Below, one piece after another: positions 17,286-25,719 of a DNA stretch of 64,000 bases. A program made the position numbers and the translations under genes. This DNA comes from Nitrobium sp046350935 (lineage in GTDB: Bacteria > Nitrospirota > Thermodesulfovibrionia > Thermodesulfovibrionales > Dissulfurispiraceae). Location: the NCBI GenBank assembly GCA_046350935.1, contig JAXLZK010000016.1:1-64000 (forward strand), given 5' to 3'. Each line of letters opens with the position of its first letter. The stretch's first letter is position 1. Under the pieces are notes generated by a model. The model ran no database searches. It was not told the origin of the DNA and saw nothing but the letters and a program-made list of their open reading frames with translations.

Positions 17286-18851
17286 CTACCCGGCGTCCTT
17301 CTCCGTTCTTGCACGTGCCTGCTTCACTTTTACCCGTTTGCCCTTCATGATCATATCGTCGACGGAACGGATCACCCTGTCCGCAAGCTCAGAGGGGATC
17401 TCGACAAACGTGAACTTTTCGAGCATGTCGATATTGCCGATTTTGCTGTAGGGGATGTTCGCCTCCGAGGCGATGGACTTGACAATGTCGGCGACCTGTA
17501 TTCTGTCTTTTCTCCCGATGGTCATGAAGAGGCGCGCCATACCCGGCTTCTCGTAGCTCTCTTCAGCCCCCTTCTCCTGGATTTCTCCGTAGGCCGCATA
17601 GAGGGCCGCTGCCGCGATATCCGCAAAACGGTGCGTCTCCTCCAGCTCTTTCACCACCTGCAGGTACGCGAGGTGCTTCTCTTCCTTGATGATCTCGGAG
17701 ATGTCGCGCGACACCTTCTTGTCCCTGGCCTTGAGAGCATCTTCCGCGGTGGGAAGCCTCTTTTTCCCGATCACGGTCTGGGCCGTCTTTTCTATGAGCC
17801 GCAGGTGCCGGTATTCCCGCGGCGTCACGAGGGTGATCGCCATGCCCGACCTGCCGGCGCGTCCGGTCCGCCCGATGCGATGGATGTAATTTTCCGGGTT
17901 TTGCGGAATATTGTAATTGATGACATGGGAGACATTCTGGATATCAAGGCCGCGCGCGGCAACGTCGGTGGCCACCAGAACATCGAGCAGACCGTTCTTG
18001 AACTTTGCCATCACCTCGTCCCGCCTCGCCTGCGTATAGTCCCCGTGCAGGGCGCTCGCATTATAGCCCATCTGCTGCAGCTTCAGGGCTACCTCATCGA
18101 CCTCCCGCTTGGTGTGGCAGAAGACGATGGCCAGCTCCGGGTCCTCCACATCCAGAAGCCGGGAAAGGGCGTTGATTTTTTCCTCCTCCCTCACTTCGTA
18201 AAAGACCTGTTTGATCTCAGGCACCACGACGTCTTTCGTATTCACTTTTACCCGTTCGGGGTTGCGCATGTACCTCCGGGCAATGTTCATGATCGGCTGC
18301 GGCATGGTGGCCGAAAACAGGAGCGTCTGCCTTTCGGCGGGAGTGCTCTTCAGAATGGTCTCTATGTCTTCAATGAAGCCCATGTTCAGCATCTCGTCCG
18401 CTTCGTCGAGGACAACGATCTGCACCCCGGAAAGGGAGAGGGTAGCGCGGTTGAGGTGATCGATAATGCGCCCCGGGGTGCCCACCACAACATCCACCCC
18501 GCGCTGAAGCGCCCGGATCTGGTTTTCGATGGACTTGCCGCCGTAGACCGGAAGGACGACGCTTTTCTTATATTTGCCGATCCTGTTGATCTCCTGGGCC
18601 ACCTGGACCGCGAGCTCGCGGGTGGGTTCGAGAATAAGGGCGTACGGCCTCCTGCTCCGCTGGCATTTTTCCACGATGGGGATGCCGAAAGCAGCCGTTT
18701 TCCCGGTTCCCGTCTGCGCCTGGCCCACGATATCGAGTCCCTGCAGCACCAGGGGCATCGCAGACATTTGGATGGGAGTGGGCTCTTCGAATCCGATTTC
18801 CGATATTGCTTTCAGGGTTTCCTTGCTCAATGAGAATTGCTCGAACTTCAT
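17286..18851 (-). CDS. deaD: DEAD-box RNA helicase, DeaD/CsdA type
   Basis: ATP-dependent RNA helicase for ribosome assembly and mRNA turnover. The 521-residue product has the Q motif (FEEPTPIQMSAMPLV), Walker A AQTGTGKTAA, VLDEADEMLNMGF, SATMP, ARGLDIQNV and HRIGRTGRAGRSG in order, then a linker and a C-terminal DbpA/CsdA RNA-binding domain (about 435-510; RLFMTIGRKDRIQVADIV) that targets ribosomal RNA. ATG follows AAGGAG. It has its own strong promoter and a leader of about 170 bases; long leaders on deaD/csdA mRNAs are linked to cold-shock control in other bacteria, here only an inference. Confidence 0.95.
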   Translation of the reverse strand: MKFEQFSLSKETLKAISEIGFEEPTPIQMSAMPLVLQGLDIVGQAQTGTGKTAAFGIPIVEKCQRSRRPYALILEPTRELAVQVAQEINRIGKYKKSVVLPVYGGKSIENQIRALQRGVDVVVGTPGRIIDHLNRATLSLSGVQIVVLDEADEMLNMGFIEDIETILKSTPAERQTLLFSATMPQPIMNIARRYMRNPERVKVNTKDVVVPEIKQVFYEVREEEKINALSRLLDVEDPELAIVFCHTKREVDEVALKLQQMGYNASALHGDYTQARRDEVMAKFKNGLLDVLVATDVAARGLDIQNVSHVINYNIPQNPENYIHRIGRTGRAGRSGMAITLVTPREYRHLRLIEKTAQTVIGKKRLPTAEDALKARDKKVSRDISEIIKEEKHLAYLQVVKELEETHRFADIAAAALYAAYGEIQEKGAEESYEKPGMARLFMTIGRKDRIQVADIVKSIASEANIPYSKIGNIDMLEKFTFVEIPSELADRVIRSVDDMIMKGKRVKVKQARARTEKDAG

Positions 18852-19029
18852 CAGTATCTCGCTCCTTTATGACGTTTCATTATGGGATTCACAGAAATGC
18901 CGGAAAATTCCCGGAAGTGCTCCGCACCGCCCCCTTGGGGAATACTTCCCTCGCTGCGGCTGTTTCAGGGTGTCTCTGCACGCACCGTTCTCCTGCAGCA
19001 GCAGAAGAGAGAGTGCGCATACACCCCTT

Positions 19030-19058
19030 AGTATAGCCTCTCCGTCGTGTAGTGTCAA
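19030..19058 (-). promoter_or_regulatory. Strong sigma-70-type promoter of deaD
   Basis: Minus strand: perfect TTGACA (19053-19058), 17-base spacer, TATACT (19030-19035). Predicted start near 19023 gives a leader of about 170 bases. Confidence 0.85.
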
Positions 19059-19180
19059 GAATAATCCAATATATACAATAGTTTTTGTCCTATCATCCCC
19101 TGCGGCCCGCTGCGTCTGTGCGGACTGGCCCCTCCTTTCCGCCTTCCCTGCCGGAAACCTTTTTTCCGCTTCGCTTTTGT

Positions 19181-19208
19181 TTGACAAAGTTTTTGCTTTT
19201 TAGATAAC
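19181..19208 (+). promoter_or_regulatory. Promoter of glyQS
   Basis: TTGACA (19181-19186), 16-base spacer, GATAAC (19203-19208); leader of about 30 bases before the glyQ ATG. Confidence 0.6.
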
Positions 19209-19245
19209 ATGATTACTCACTATTTACAGCTACGGAAAGGAAACT

Positions 19246-20121
19246 ATGTATTTCCAGGATTTGATAGGACGACTGAACGATTTCTGGGCGAAAAAAGGGT
19301 GTATACTGCTCCAGCCTTACGACACGGAAGTAGGGGCGGGCACCTTTCACACCGCTACCTTTTTCAGGGTTCTCGGACCCGAGCCGTGGAAAACCGCATA
19401 CGTGGAGCCCTGCAGAAGGCCCACCGACGGCAGGTACGGGGAGAACCCCAACCGGCTGCAGCACTACTACCAGTACCAGGTAATCATAAAGCCCTCCCCT
19501 GCCGACAGCCAGGAGGTCTACCTCGACAGCCTTTCCACGCTCGGGATCGACGCCAAAAAACACGATATCCGTTTTGTCGAGGACGACTGGGAGTCTCCCA
19601 CGCTGGGTGCGTGGGGGCTTGGATGGGAGGTATGGCTGGACGGCATGGAGATTACGCAGTTCACCTATTTCCAGCAGGTCGGAGGCATCGACCTGAAGCC
19701 GGTCTCCCTCGAGATCACCTACGGTCTCGAAAGGATCGCGATGTACCTGCAGGAAGTGGACAGCGTCTACGACATCGAGTGGTGCAAGGGCATCAAATAC
19801 GGCGAAATCCACAAGCAGGGCGAAGTGGAATTCTCGAAATTCAATTTCGATTACGCGAATACCGACCTCCTGCTGAAGCTTTTTGACGAGTACGAAAGGG
19901 AATCGAAGAGAATGAACGAACACGGCCTGGTTCTCCCTGCCTATGAATACTGCCTCAAATGTTCGCACACCTTCAACCTTCTGGACGCGCGGGGAGTGCT
20001 CTCCGTCACGGAAAGGACAGGATATATCGCCCGGGTGAGGGCGCTGGCAAAACTCTGTGCGGAAGCATTCCTGCAGCAGCGCGAGGAAAAAGGCTTCCCC
20101 CTTCTGGCGGAGAAAGCATAA
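19246..20121 (+). CDS. glyQ: Glycine--tRNA ligase alpha subunit
   Basis: Catalytic subunit of the bacterial alpha2beta2 glycyl-tRNA synthetase. The 291-residue protein opens MYFQDLIGRLNDFWAKKGC and shows the class II features of GlyQ, including EPCRRPTDGRYGENPNR and ITYGLERIAMYLQ. ATG follows GGAAAGGAAA. The stop and the glyS start share one base (TAATG), so the two subunits are translationally coupled. Length is normal for the family. Confidence 0.98.
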   Translation: MYFQDLIGRLNDFWAKKGCILLQPYDTEVGAGTFHTATFFRVLGPEPWKTAYVEPCRRPTDGRYGENPNRLQHYYQYQVIIKPSPADSQEVYLDSLSTLGIDAKKHDIRFVEDDWESPTLGAWGLGWEVWLDGMEITQFTYFQQVGGIDLKPVSLEITYGLERIAMYLQEVDSVYDIEWCKGIKYGEIHKQGEVEFSKFNFDYANTDLLLKLFDEYERESKRMNEHGLVLPAYEYCLKCSHTFNLLDARGVLSVTERTGYIARVRALAKLCAEAFLQQREEKGFPLLAEKA

Positions 20122-22202
20122 TGTCCATCGCAGACGATAAAGCAACGCAGAACGCACTGCTTCTTCTCGAAGTGGGAACAGAGGAGATCCCCGCTCGCTT
20201 CCTCTCTGAGTCCCTCGTGAAGATGCGAGAGCTTTTCGAGAAGCTCGGCGCCGAAGCCCGCCTGAGCTTTTCCTCCCTCAAAACGTACGCCACTCCCCGC
20301 CGGCTGACTCTCCTCGCAGAGGTGGAGACGGCGCAGAGGGCAGCGGAGAAGGAGATATGGGGGCCTCCGGTGAATGCGGCTTTCGATAAACAGGGCGCCC
20401 CGACCAAGGCCGCAGAGGCCTTCGCCCGGACGAACGGGCTGGAGGTCGGCCAGCTTGCCCGAAAGGAAAAAGGAAAAGGGACGTACCTGGTCGCTTTGGT
20501 CAGGGAGGATGCCCGTAAGACGGAGGAGGTGCTCCCCGATGTCTTGCAGAAGCTGGTCCTCTCCTTATCCTTTCCCAAATCCATGAGATGGGGCGGCGGC
20601 GATCTCCGGTTCGTACGTCCGATCCATTGGATACTCGCGACATACGGCAACAAGAGGGTTCCGTTCGAGATCGAAGGGATCAGGAGCAGCACCATGACCC
20701 GCGGACACCGCTTCCTCGCGCCCGCACCCTTTGAAGTCAGGGACAGCCGCTCCTACCTCACCCTGCTGCGAAACAATTTCGTGATCGCAGACCTCGAGGA
20801 GCGGAAGAAAATCATTACCGAGGGGGCGCTCAAGCTCGCTTCGTCGGTGAACGCAGCCCTGGTGGAGGACGAGGATCTCCTGCAGCATGTCGCTTTCCTT
20901 GTGGAATACCCCACCCCCGTGCTCGGGACTTTTCCCGCTGAGTACCTCGCCCTCCCCAAGGAGCTTTTGATCACCGTCATGAAGGGGCACCAGAAGTACT
21001 TTGCATTACAGGACGCTCACGGCAAGCTCACCAACCATTTTATCGTGATCAGCAATACGAAACAGGACAATCAGGATACGATCACGAAAGGCGCGGAAAA
21101 GGTGATAAAGCCCCGCTTCGAAGACGCGCGCTTCTACTACGACACCGACAGGAAAATAAGGCTGGAAGACCGTCTTAAAGAGCTGCAGAAGGTGATCTAT
21201 CACGAGAAGCTCGGGACCTTGTACGAAAAGAGCAGGCGTATCGCCTCCATTGCGGACTTCATTGCGGAGAAATGCTGCCCTGAGAAGAAGAAGGACGTCA
21301 CGACTGCCGCACTGCTCGCCAAAACCGATCTTCTTTCGGGAGTGGTGCGCGAGTTCCCGGAGCTCCAGGGCATCATGGGCGGCTATTATGCGGGCAACGA
21401 AGGCCTTTCCAGCGAGGTGGCGAAGGCGCTTGCCGAGCAGTACCTTCCCGCCTTTTCAGGAGACAAGAACCCCTCAACCGATACGGGAGCCGTGGTGAGC
21501 CTTTCGGACAAACTGGACAACCTGGCCTCTTTCTTCATGCTGGGACAGGCCCCCACCGGATCGGAGGATCCCTTCGCACTGAGAAGACAAGCCATCGGCG
21601 CGATCTCCATTCTTGTCGAAAGGAGATATGCCCTGATCATCGGGGAGCTCTTCGAAAAAGCGCTGCAGCCCTTCGGGATACAGCATGCACGGGAAGTGGC
21701 CGGGGAGCTCGTCCGATTCTTCGAGCAGCGGCTCGATCCCCTCTTCCAGAGCGCCGGCTATCCGTTCGATGCCATCTCGGCAGTGGTCCACTTCGCCAGA
21801 GAGGCGCCTCTCTTCACCCTGAAAGAGCGTCTCACCGCGCTCCAGCAGTTCAGGCAGGAGACCGGCTCCGCTTCGTTCCTCCTTGCCCTCAAGAGGGTAA
21901 ATAACATCGCCCCGAAAGAGGACGTCCCTCCCGTCGATCCCGCCCTTTTCACCTACGAAGAGGAGGAGCAGTTGCATCGTGCGGTGGAGAACGTTGCTCC
22001 TCATTTCCGCGCGCTGATACAGAAGGACGCCTACTACGATGCCCTCACGCTCCTGGCGACCCTCAAGGACCTCATCAACCGGTTCTTCGACAAGGTCCTC
22101 ATCATGGACAAGGACGCGAAGGTGAAGTGCAACCGTCTCTCCCTCCTCCGTACCATACAGGGTCTTGCCCACCGGATTGCCGATTTCTCAAAACTCGGCT
22201 GA
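20121..22202 (+). CDS. glyS: Glycine--tRNA ligase beta subunit
   Basis: tRNA-recognising subunit of glycyl-tRNA synthetase, 693 residues, normal length. It begins MSIADDKATQ, then LLLEVGTEEIPARFLSE, the GlyS hallmark; GHQKYFALQD lies in the central part, and the C-terminal DALR-type anticodon domain ends ...RIADFSKLG. The start used is the ATG overlapping the glyQ stop; a frame running further upstream lies inside glyQ. The operon ends at the terminator at 22271-22312. Confidence 0.97.
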   Translation: MSIADDKATQNALLLLEVGTEEIPARFLSESLVKMRELFEKLGAEARLSFSSLKTYATPRRLTLLAEVETAQRAAEKEIWGPPVNAAFDKQGAPTKAAEAFARTNGLEVGQLARKEKGKGTYLVALVREDARKTEEVLPDVLQKLVLSLSFPKSMRWGGGDLRFVRPIHWILATYGNKRVPFEIEGIRSSTMTRGHRFLAPAPFEVRDSRSYLTLLRNNFVIADLEERKKIITEGALKLASSVNAALVEDEDLLQHVAFLVEYPTPVLGTFPAEYLALPKELLITVMKGHQKYFALQDAHGKLTNHFIVISNTKQDNQDTITKGAEKVIKPRFEDARFYYDTDRKIRLEDRLKELQKVIYHEKLGTLYEKSRRIASIADFIAEKCCPEKKKDVTTAALLAKTDLLSGVVREFPELQGIMGGYYAGNEGLSSEVAKALAEQYLPAFSGDKNPSTDTGAVVSLSDKLDNLASFFMLGQAPTGSEDPFALRRQAIGAISILVERRYALIIGELFEKALQPFGIQHAREVAGELVRFFEQRLDPLFQSAGYPFDAISAVVHFAREAPLFTLKERLTALQQFRQETGSASFLLALKRVNNIAPKEDVPPVDPALFTYEEEEQLHRAVENVAPHFRALIQKDAYYDALTLLATLKDLINRFFDKVLIMDKDAKVKCNRLSLLRTIQGLAHRIADFSKLG

Positions 22203-22270
22203 TCAGTCCGGAGAACGCGGCAGAAAAGAGCAGAGTACGCCTTCTTGGTGTTCATCGTGAAATAGCCTAA

Positions 22271-22312
22271 GAAAAGAGGGGGGGGTGCCGGCGGCCCCCC
22301 CCCTCTCTTTTC
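22271..22312. terminator. Bidirectional intrinsic terminator between glyS and proB
   Basis: AAAAGAGGGGGGGG pairs with CCCCCCCCTCTCTTTT around a GC-rich loop. T runs exist on both strands, serving the convergent glyQS and proB transcripts. Confidence 0.85.
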
Positions 22313-22333
22313 GGTGCGAACGCATCCCGCTCT

Positions 22334-23434
22334 TCAGGAGAGAACGACGAGGTTGTCCCGGTGAATCACTTCATCAGGATATTTGTAGCCGAGAATTGTC
22401 TCGATTTCAGAGGTCCTCTTGCCCTTGATCCGCTCCACATCAAGGGAGGAATAGTTGACGATTCCCTTTGCGATGCGCCTCCCGAGTGAATCGGTGCAAT
22501 AGACCGCGTCTCCCGTATCGAAAGCGCCCTTTACAGAGAGGATCCCCGACGGCAGCAGGCTTTTTCCCGCCTTCAGCACCGCGTGGACCGCTCCCTCGTC
22601 CATCGAAAGGGACCCTTTCGGACGTATTGCGTAGGCGATCCAGCCTTTCCGTGAAGAAAGACTCCTCGTGCGGGGGCGGAATTCGGTGCCGTGAGGCTCC
22701 CCGCCGAGGAGGGAGAGCAAAAGCCCCTTCCGCTTCCCGCTGATGACGTTCACCTTGATCCCGTAGGACATGGCCTTCTTTGCCGCAAGGATTTTCGAGT
22801 ACATTCCCCCGGTGCCGACCGCGCTCCCCGCCCCCCCGGCCATTGCCTCGATCTCGGGGGTTATCTCGTCGACGCAGGGGATCACCCTTACCTGGGCATT
22901 CCCTTTCGGATCAGAAGGATAGAGACCGTCCACGTCCGACAGGATGATAAGCCGCTCCGCGTCGATCAGCCCGGAAACGAGAGCTGCAAGCTGATCGTTA
23001 TCCCCGAATTTGATCTCGTCCGTGGCGACCGTATCGTTTTCGTTGATGATCGGGAGGATGCCATAGGAAAGGAGGGTTGCGAGCGTATTCTTGGAATTGA
23101 GGTAGCGCGCCCTGTCCGAAAAATCTTCCCGGGTGAGCAGTATCTGCGCCACCTTCCTGCCGAACTCTTCAAAGCTCTTCTCATAGGCCCACATCAGGGA
23201 GGACTGCCCCACTGCCGCTGCCGCCTGTTTGAGGCAGATTTCGCGTGGTTTTGTCTTCAGACCCAGTTTTTTCATTCCCGCGGCAACGGCCCCTGAAGAG
23301 ACAATAACCACCTCGTGTCCGGAACCGGCCGCTTCGGATATATCCTTGGCCAGCGCAGAGATCCTCTTCTGGTTGAGCCCCCCTCCTCCTTCCGCGAGGA
23401 TGTTGCTCCCGATCTTTACCACGACTCTGCCCAT
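22334..23434 (-). CDS. proB: Glutamate 5-kinase with PUA domain
   Basis: First enzyme of proline synthesis, phosphorylating glutamate. The 366-residue product has an amino-acid-kinase domain (VVKIGSNILAEGGG; VIVSSGAVAAGMKKLG; IINENDTVATDE; LSDVDGLYPSDP) and a C-terminal PUA domain (about 275-355; AIRPKGSLSMDEGAVHAVL). ATG has AGAGAGG upstream. It follows obgE by 24 bases, and the rplU-rpmA-obgE-proB order is widespread in Gram-negative bacteria; proA is not visible here. Confidence 0.96.
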   Translation of the reverse strand: MGRVVVKIGSNILAEGGGGLNQKRISALAKDISEAAGSGHEVVIVSSGAVAAGMKKLGLKTKPREICLKQAAAAVGQSSLMWAYEKSFEEFGRKVAQILLTREDFSDRARYLNSKNTLATLLSYGILPIINENDTVATDEIKFGDNDQLAALVSGLIDAERLIILSDVDGLYPSDPKGNAQVRVIPCVDEITPEIEAMAGGAGSAVGTGGMYSKILAAKKAMSYGIKVNVISGKRKGLLLSLLGGEPHGTEFRPRTRSLSSRKGWIAYAIRPKGSLSMDEGAVHAVLKAGKSLLPSGILSVKGAFDTGDAVYCTDSLGRRIAKGIVNYSSLDVERIKGKRTSEIETILGYKYPDEVIHRDNLVVLS

Positions 23435-23458
23435 GACCTCTCTTTCCTCTCCCCGCCC

Positions 23459-24496
23459 TCAGGCCTCTCTCTCAGGCAGATGCCCCACGGCGCTCCGGCT
23501 TTTTCCTACCTTGTCGGCCAGATAGCGGACAAGGGGCTTGACTCCCTCTCCGGTGGCGGCGGACAGGGGAAAGAAGTCCAGGCCCCTCTCGCGACAATAA
23601 GCGCGAAGACGCTCGGCTCTGACCCCTTCCCCGGCGATATCCAGCTTTGTTCCCGCCACCGCCATGGGCTTCTCCGCCAGTTCCGGGCTGTATAATAACA
23701 ATTCCCGGTTGATCTTCTCAAAGTCCTCCACCGGATCCGAGGTCTGTATATCCGAGATGTCCACCAGATGGAGGAGAACCGAGGTCCTTTCCACGTGGCG
23801 GAGGAACTGGAACCCAAGCCCGACTCCGCGGTGCGCACCTTCGATGAGGCCCGGGATGTCGGCCACAACGAAGCTCTGCAGGTCCTCGACCTTTACGACT
23901 CCGAGATTGGGGACGAGGGTGGTGAAAGGATAATCGGCGATCTTGGGGCGGGCGGCGGAGAGCACCGAGATAAGGGTCGATTTGCCCGCATTGGGCAGGC
24001 CGACCAACCCCACATCGGCGAGGAGCTTCAGTTCGAGGATGAGCCACTTTTCCTCTCCGGGCTCTCCCGGCTGGGCGAACCGGGGCGCCTGACGGACAGC
24101 AGTGGCAAAATGGGAATTCCCGAGGCCGCCCCGTCCGCCTTTTGCGACGACAATTTCCGCACCCTCCCTGTCCAGGTCGGCGAGGACCGCACCGCTTTCC
24201 GCGTCCTTTACCAGGGTGCCCACGGGCACCGGGATCGCCAGACTCTCTCCGTCCTTGCCGTGCTTGTTGCTCCCCATGCCGTGCTCGCCTCGCCCCGCCC
24301 TGTTTTCACGGTGGTAGCGCAGGTCCAGAAGGGTGTTCAATTCCCTGACGGCGCGCACAACGATATCGCCCCCCTTGCCGCCGTCGCCGCCGTCGGGGCC
24401 GCCGCGCGGAATGAACTTTTCCCTCCGGAAGCTTACGCATCCGCGGCCGCCGTCGCCCGACTTCACATAAACCTTAACGTAATCAACAAACTGCAT
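23459..24496 (-). CDS. obgE: Obg family GTPase
   Basis: Essential ribosome-assembly and stress GTPase, 345 residues: an N-terminal glycine-rich Obg fold (about 1-157; GGDGGKGGDIVVRAV, LGNSHFATAVRQAPRFAQPGE) and a G domain (GLPNAGKSTLI, ADIPGLIEGAHRGVGLG, TKLD, SAATGEG). The short C-terminus shows no OCT domain. Start ATG at 24494-24496; the ribosome site GGTGA is weak. A hairpin with U run (24510-24542) separates it from rpmA, so readthrough control of obgE-proB is likely. Confidence 0.96.
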   Translation of the reverse strand: MQFVDYVKVYVKSGDGGRGCVSFRREKFIPRGGPDGGDGGKGGDIVVRAVRELNTLLDLRYHRENRAGRGEHGMGSNKHGKDGESLAIPVPVGTLVKDAESGAVLADLDREGAEIVVAKGGRGGLGNSHFATAVRQAPRFAQPGEPGEEKWLILELKLLADVGLVGLPNAGKSTLISVLSAARPKIADYPFTTLVPNLGVVKVEDLQSFVVADIPGLIEGAHRGVGLGFQFLRHVERTSVLLHLVDISDIQTSDPVEDFEKINRELLLYSPELAEKPMAVAGTKLDIAGEGVRAERLRAYCRERGLDFFPLSAATGEGVKPLVRYLADKVGKSRSAVGHLPEREA

Positions 24497-24509
24497 CGTT
24501 CACCATAAA

Positions 24510-24542
24510 CAAAAAAGGCAGTCGCACGAGAGCAGACTGCCT
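24510..24542 (-). terminator. Terminator or attenuator between rpmA and obgE
   Basis: Minus strand: eight-base stem AGGCAGTC/GACTGCCT, 11-base loop, then six T. It would reduce transcription of obgE-proB relative to the ribosomal genes. Confidence 0.75.
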
Positions 24543-24568
24543 CCTTGTTTCTCTCCTATGCTTTTCGG

Positions 24569-24850
24569 TTATGCGCTGGCAGCGAGCTGCGCTCCGGCGG
24601 CAGGATATACGCTGACCTTCATGCGCAGCTTATCCTTCCTCTCGAATTTTACGACGCCGTCGATAAGGGCGAAAAGGGTGTCGTCTGAGCCGATCCCCAC
24701 GTTGTTGCCTTTATGGAACTTCGTGCCGCGCTGCCGCACCAGAATATTTCCTGCACGTACGGACTGGCCGCCGAACCTCTTCACTCCGAGTCTTTTCGAC
24801 TCGCTGTCGCGGCCGTTTCTTGAGCTTCCAACTCCTTTTTTATGTGCCAT
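24569..24850 (-). CDS. rpmA: 50S ribosomal protein L27
   Basis: Ribosomal protein near the peptidyl-transferase centre, 93 residues, with the typical start MAHKKGVGSSRNGRDSESKR followed by LGVKRFGGQSVRAGNILVRQRG. Starts two bases after rplU. The N-terminus is of the direct type, without a cleavable Firmicutes-style leader. Confidence 0.98.
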   Translation of the reverse strand: MAHKKGVGSSRNGRDSESKRLGVKRFGGQSVRAGNILVRQRGTKFHKGNNVGIGSDDTLFALIDGVVKFERKDKLRMKVSVYPAAGAQLAASA

Positions 24851-24852
24851 GG

Positions 24853-25167
24853 CTAGCCTCCGATTATTTCTTTGATCTTAAGGGTTACATACCGCTGCCG
24901 GTGGCCCTTCGTCTTGTTGTGGGCTTTCTTCGGGGTGGTCTTCAGGACGAGAATCTTTTCCCCCTTCCCTGCAGCCACCACCTCCGCCTTCACGCTGGCC
25001 CCTGCGATATAGGGCTTCCCCCATACCGTTTTGCCCTCGCCCGCGATCATCAGGACCTTATCCATTACCACCTCGGAATTCAGCTCTCCGGTCATTTTTT
25101 CCAGGCGTACCGTATCACCGGCTGCAACGCGTATCTGCTCTCCGCCTGCTTCTACCACTGCGTACAT
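24853..25167 (-). CDS. rplU: 50S ribosomal protein L21
   Basis: Ribosomal protein of 104 residues: MYAVVEAGGEQIRVAAGDTV at the start and the L21 C-terminal signature KKAHNKTKGHRQRYVTLKI. First gene of the rplU-rpmA-obgE-proB unit. A TTGACT element lies in the AT-rich region upstream on the minus strand, but I found no well-spaced -10. Confidence 0.98.
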   Translation of the reverse strand: MYAVVEAGGEQIRVAAGDTVRLEKMTGELNSEVVMDKVLMIAGEGKTVWGKPYIAGASVKAEVVAAGKGEKILVLKTTPKKAHNKTKGHRQRYVTLKIKEIIGG

Positions 25168-25325
25168 ACAATCACCCCCGAATTAATTTCGAACTATTAG
25201 TAAAGCAGATTACAGGCTATAAAGTCAATAAAAATAATCGGTTTTGTTCAACAGAGAACGGCGAGGCCGCCCTTTATTCCCTCATCCTCCCCTATCATCC
25301 CGAAGAGGCGCTGCAGCAGCGATTC

Positions 25326-25355
25326 TTGACCTGACCTCAGGCGCTTGGGTATGGT
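25326..25355 (+). promoter_or_regulatory. Promoter of the FmdB-like gene
   Basis: TTGACC (25326-25331), 18-base spacer, TATGGT (25350-25355). Confidence 0.5.
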
Positions 25356-25393
25356 ATATTTAATAATACAGGATTTCTTCAGGAGGTACCACC

Positions 25394-25705
25394 ATGCCCA
25401 TATACGAATACTCATGTCTCCAATGCGGAAAGAGGCACGAGATCATGCAGAAGTTCAGCGATGCGCCGCTCGCGGAGTGCCCTGACTGCGGAGGGGAGAT
25501 GAAAAAACTGATCTCCAACACCTCCTTCGTCCTGAAGGGGACCGGCTGGTATGTAACGGACTATGGCTCGTCCGACAGGAAGAAGGGGAAGGATACGGAT
25601 ACGGGGACCCCGGAGAAAAAGGCCACCGAAACGAAGGCGGAAGGCAAAAGCGAAACAAAATCAGAGACAAAGACGGAAACGAAGTCCGAAACCAAGGCTG
25701 CCTGA
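25394..25705 (+). CDS. FmdB-type zinc-ribbon protein with Lys/Glu/Thr-repeat tail
   Basis: A 103-residue protein of the FmdB/CxxC-CxxC putative regulatory family: MPIYEYSCLQCGKRHE and AECPDCGGEMKKLIS give a four-Cys zinc ribbon (about 1-45), followed by a conserved FVLKGTGWY stretch. From about residue 62 the protein becomes a low-complexity tail built on repeats of SETK/TETK/SETKAA. FmdB was named in formamidase gene clusters, but the family is widespread and its role unsettled. ATG follows AGGAGG. Single gene, own promoter. Confidence 0.9.
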   Translation: MPIYEYSCLQCGKRHEIMQKFSDAPLAECPDCGGEMKKLISNTSFVLKGTGWYVTDYGSSDRKKGKDTDTGTPEKKATETKAEGKSETKSETKTETKSETKAA

Positions 25706-25719
25706 CGGCACGCTGTTGC

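Larger units (their letters stand above)
18852..19245. other. Divergent intergenic region between deaD and glyQS
   Basis: Contains the deaD leader and promoter (19030-19058, minus) and the glyQ promoter (19181-19208, plus). Nothing else is recognisable; short frames overlap promoters and lack ribosome sites. Confidence 0.6.

Noticed and set aside
17631..18833. Plus-strand 400-codon frame opposite the DEAD-box helicase
   Set aside because: Antisense shadow; every helicase motif is on the minus strand.
25168..25260. Promoter of rplU (TTGACT upstream on the minus strand)
   Set aside because: No -10 element at 16-19 bases; spacing needed is about 20, so it was not listed.
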